A stretch of 47,143 nucleotides of DNA from an uncultured Nitrospiraceae bacterium. GTDB lineage: Bacteria > Nitrospirota > Thermodesulfovibrionia > Thermodesulfovibrionales > Thermodesulfovibrionaceae. Positions 46,206 through 47,143 of the stretch are shown piece by piece (position 1 is the stretch's first letter; the number at the start of each line of letters is the position of its first letter). Under the pieces are notes generated by a model. The model did not search any database. It was not told where the DNA came from and was given only the letters and a program-made list of their open reading frames with translations. The position numbers and the translations under genes are program-made. The DNA lies in contig CAKZQH010000095.1 in assembly GCA_937139565.1 (NCBI GenBank), positions 1 to 47,143 on the forward strand, written 5' to 3'.

Positions 46206-47068
46206 GGTAGAAAGGAAGATGGTTACTATCCAAGGGAATTGACAACAGGCTCATGGAAACTGAACATCAATGTTCCTCGGGACAGAAACGGACAGTTTCG
46301 TCCTCATCTTTTGCCACAACCTTATAAGAGAGTTGATGACAGCTATGTAGATTTATTGATGAGTCTTGTCATTAATGGTTATTCTGACAGTCAGCTTTTA
46401 TTATCGTTAAAAGAATTAGGTCTTCCATATTCTGTAACAAAACTTACAAGGCTAAAGGAGCATATTGCCTAAGAGGTTAAATGATTTCAAAAGTAGAGAA
46501 CTTCCTAATGATGCCTTTGCAGTTTTCATAGATTGCTATCATACAGAGGTAAAAGATAACCTTAAGATAAAGAAGGCATGTGTTTACACGGTATTAGGTA
46601 TTGATTTACAGGGTAGAAAAGATGTATATGGGTATTACACTTTTTTTGGTAATGAAAACAGAGGTGATTGGCTTAAAGTATTAAATTCTGCGATGTACAT
46701 CTTCAGAGGAATGTAAGAAGGAATATGGCAAAAGAAGATGCAAATTTGTTCAATAAAGAGCTGGAAAATATCAAATTATCAAGAGACCATGATGAAGGAA
46801 AGGCGAAATTAGAAAATCTCTGCAGTCAATACAAAAACAAATATCCCACATTCATAAAATCACTTTCATCAAAGATAGACAATTATCTGTGTTTTCTTAG
46901 ATATCCTGAAGAGATACGGAGACGAATGCAGTAGAGAATCTTAACAGCAGAATAGAGCAGATAAGGAGGAGGCTTGGTGGTTACTTTCAGTCTCAGAGTA
47001 TTCTTGAAATTAACCTTATGCTGCAGATTGATAGACTGAAGCAGTCAACTATAAAGAATTCTCCTTAA
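46206..47068 (+). pseudogene. Degenerate IS256-family (mutator) transposase
   Basis: GYYPRELTTGSWKLNINVPRDRNGQFRPHLLPQPYKR..., YGYYTFFGNENRGDWLKVL, VHLQRNVRRNMAKEDA, YPEEIRR / NAVENLNSRIEQIRRRLGGY; frame breaks and internal deletion. Confidence 0.9.
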
Positions 47069-47143
47069 CCCAACTTCATCACAAAAACTAAAAAATCCCT
47101 TATAAATCAATGAGACATACTTTTTAAATTAGTCTACAGCCTT

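Overview
AT-rich bacterial chromosome segment. Gene content (two-component systems, sigma-54 elements, Pst/Pho genes, Rsm22-like protein) resembles a Nitrospirota/Thermodesulfovibrio-like anaerobe, but that taxonomy is an inference. Most of the window is housekeeping: HU, hisD, ubiE/menG, lgt, aroD, hisS, divIVA, yggT, proC, yggS, rsmA, radA, ispE, tRNA-Gln, prs, rplY, pth. The most distinctive stretch is about 6.3-23.5 kb. It is a phosphate-acquisition island with two Pst transporters, two divergent pstS genes, phoU and a Tat-type alkaline phosphatase. A PHP phosphoesterase, a GT21-like glycosyltransferase, a GH1 glycosidase, an EAL protein, a CBS-GGDEF protein, a sensorless histidine kinase and a lone receiver are interleaved with these. 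Both divergent promoter regions carry direct repeats with exact 11-bp phasing, as in Pho boxes. The most unusual small element is at 40.2-40.4 kb: three consecutive hairpins, each with an identical AUGAA loop, then a strong RBS, a 19-aa Cys-rich ORF (MIKKVSGKAMPTCKCKSSC) and an intrinsic terminator. None of these is covered by the ORF track. Other signals are a well-spaced sigma-54 promoter next to a ZraSR-like TCS, ZraP/Spy-like tandem paralogues, arrays of GTCATTGCGAG REP-like palindromes abutting decayed IS transposases, and a tandem array of REP half-units. All calls come from reading the sequence; no database search was run.
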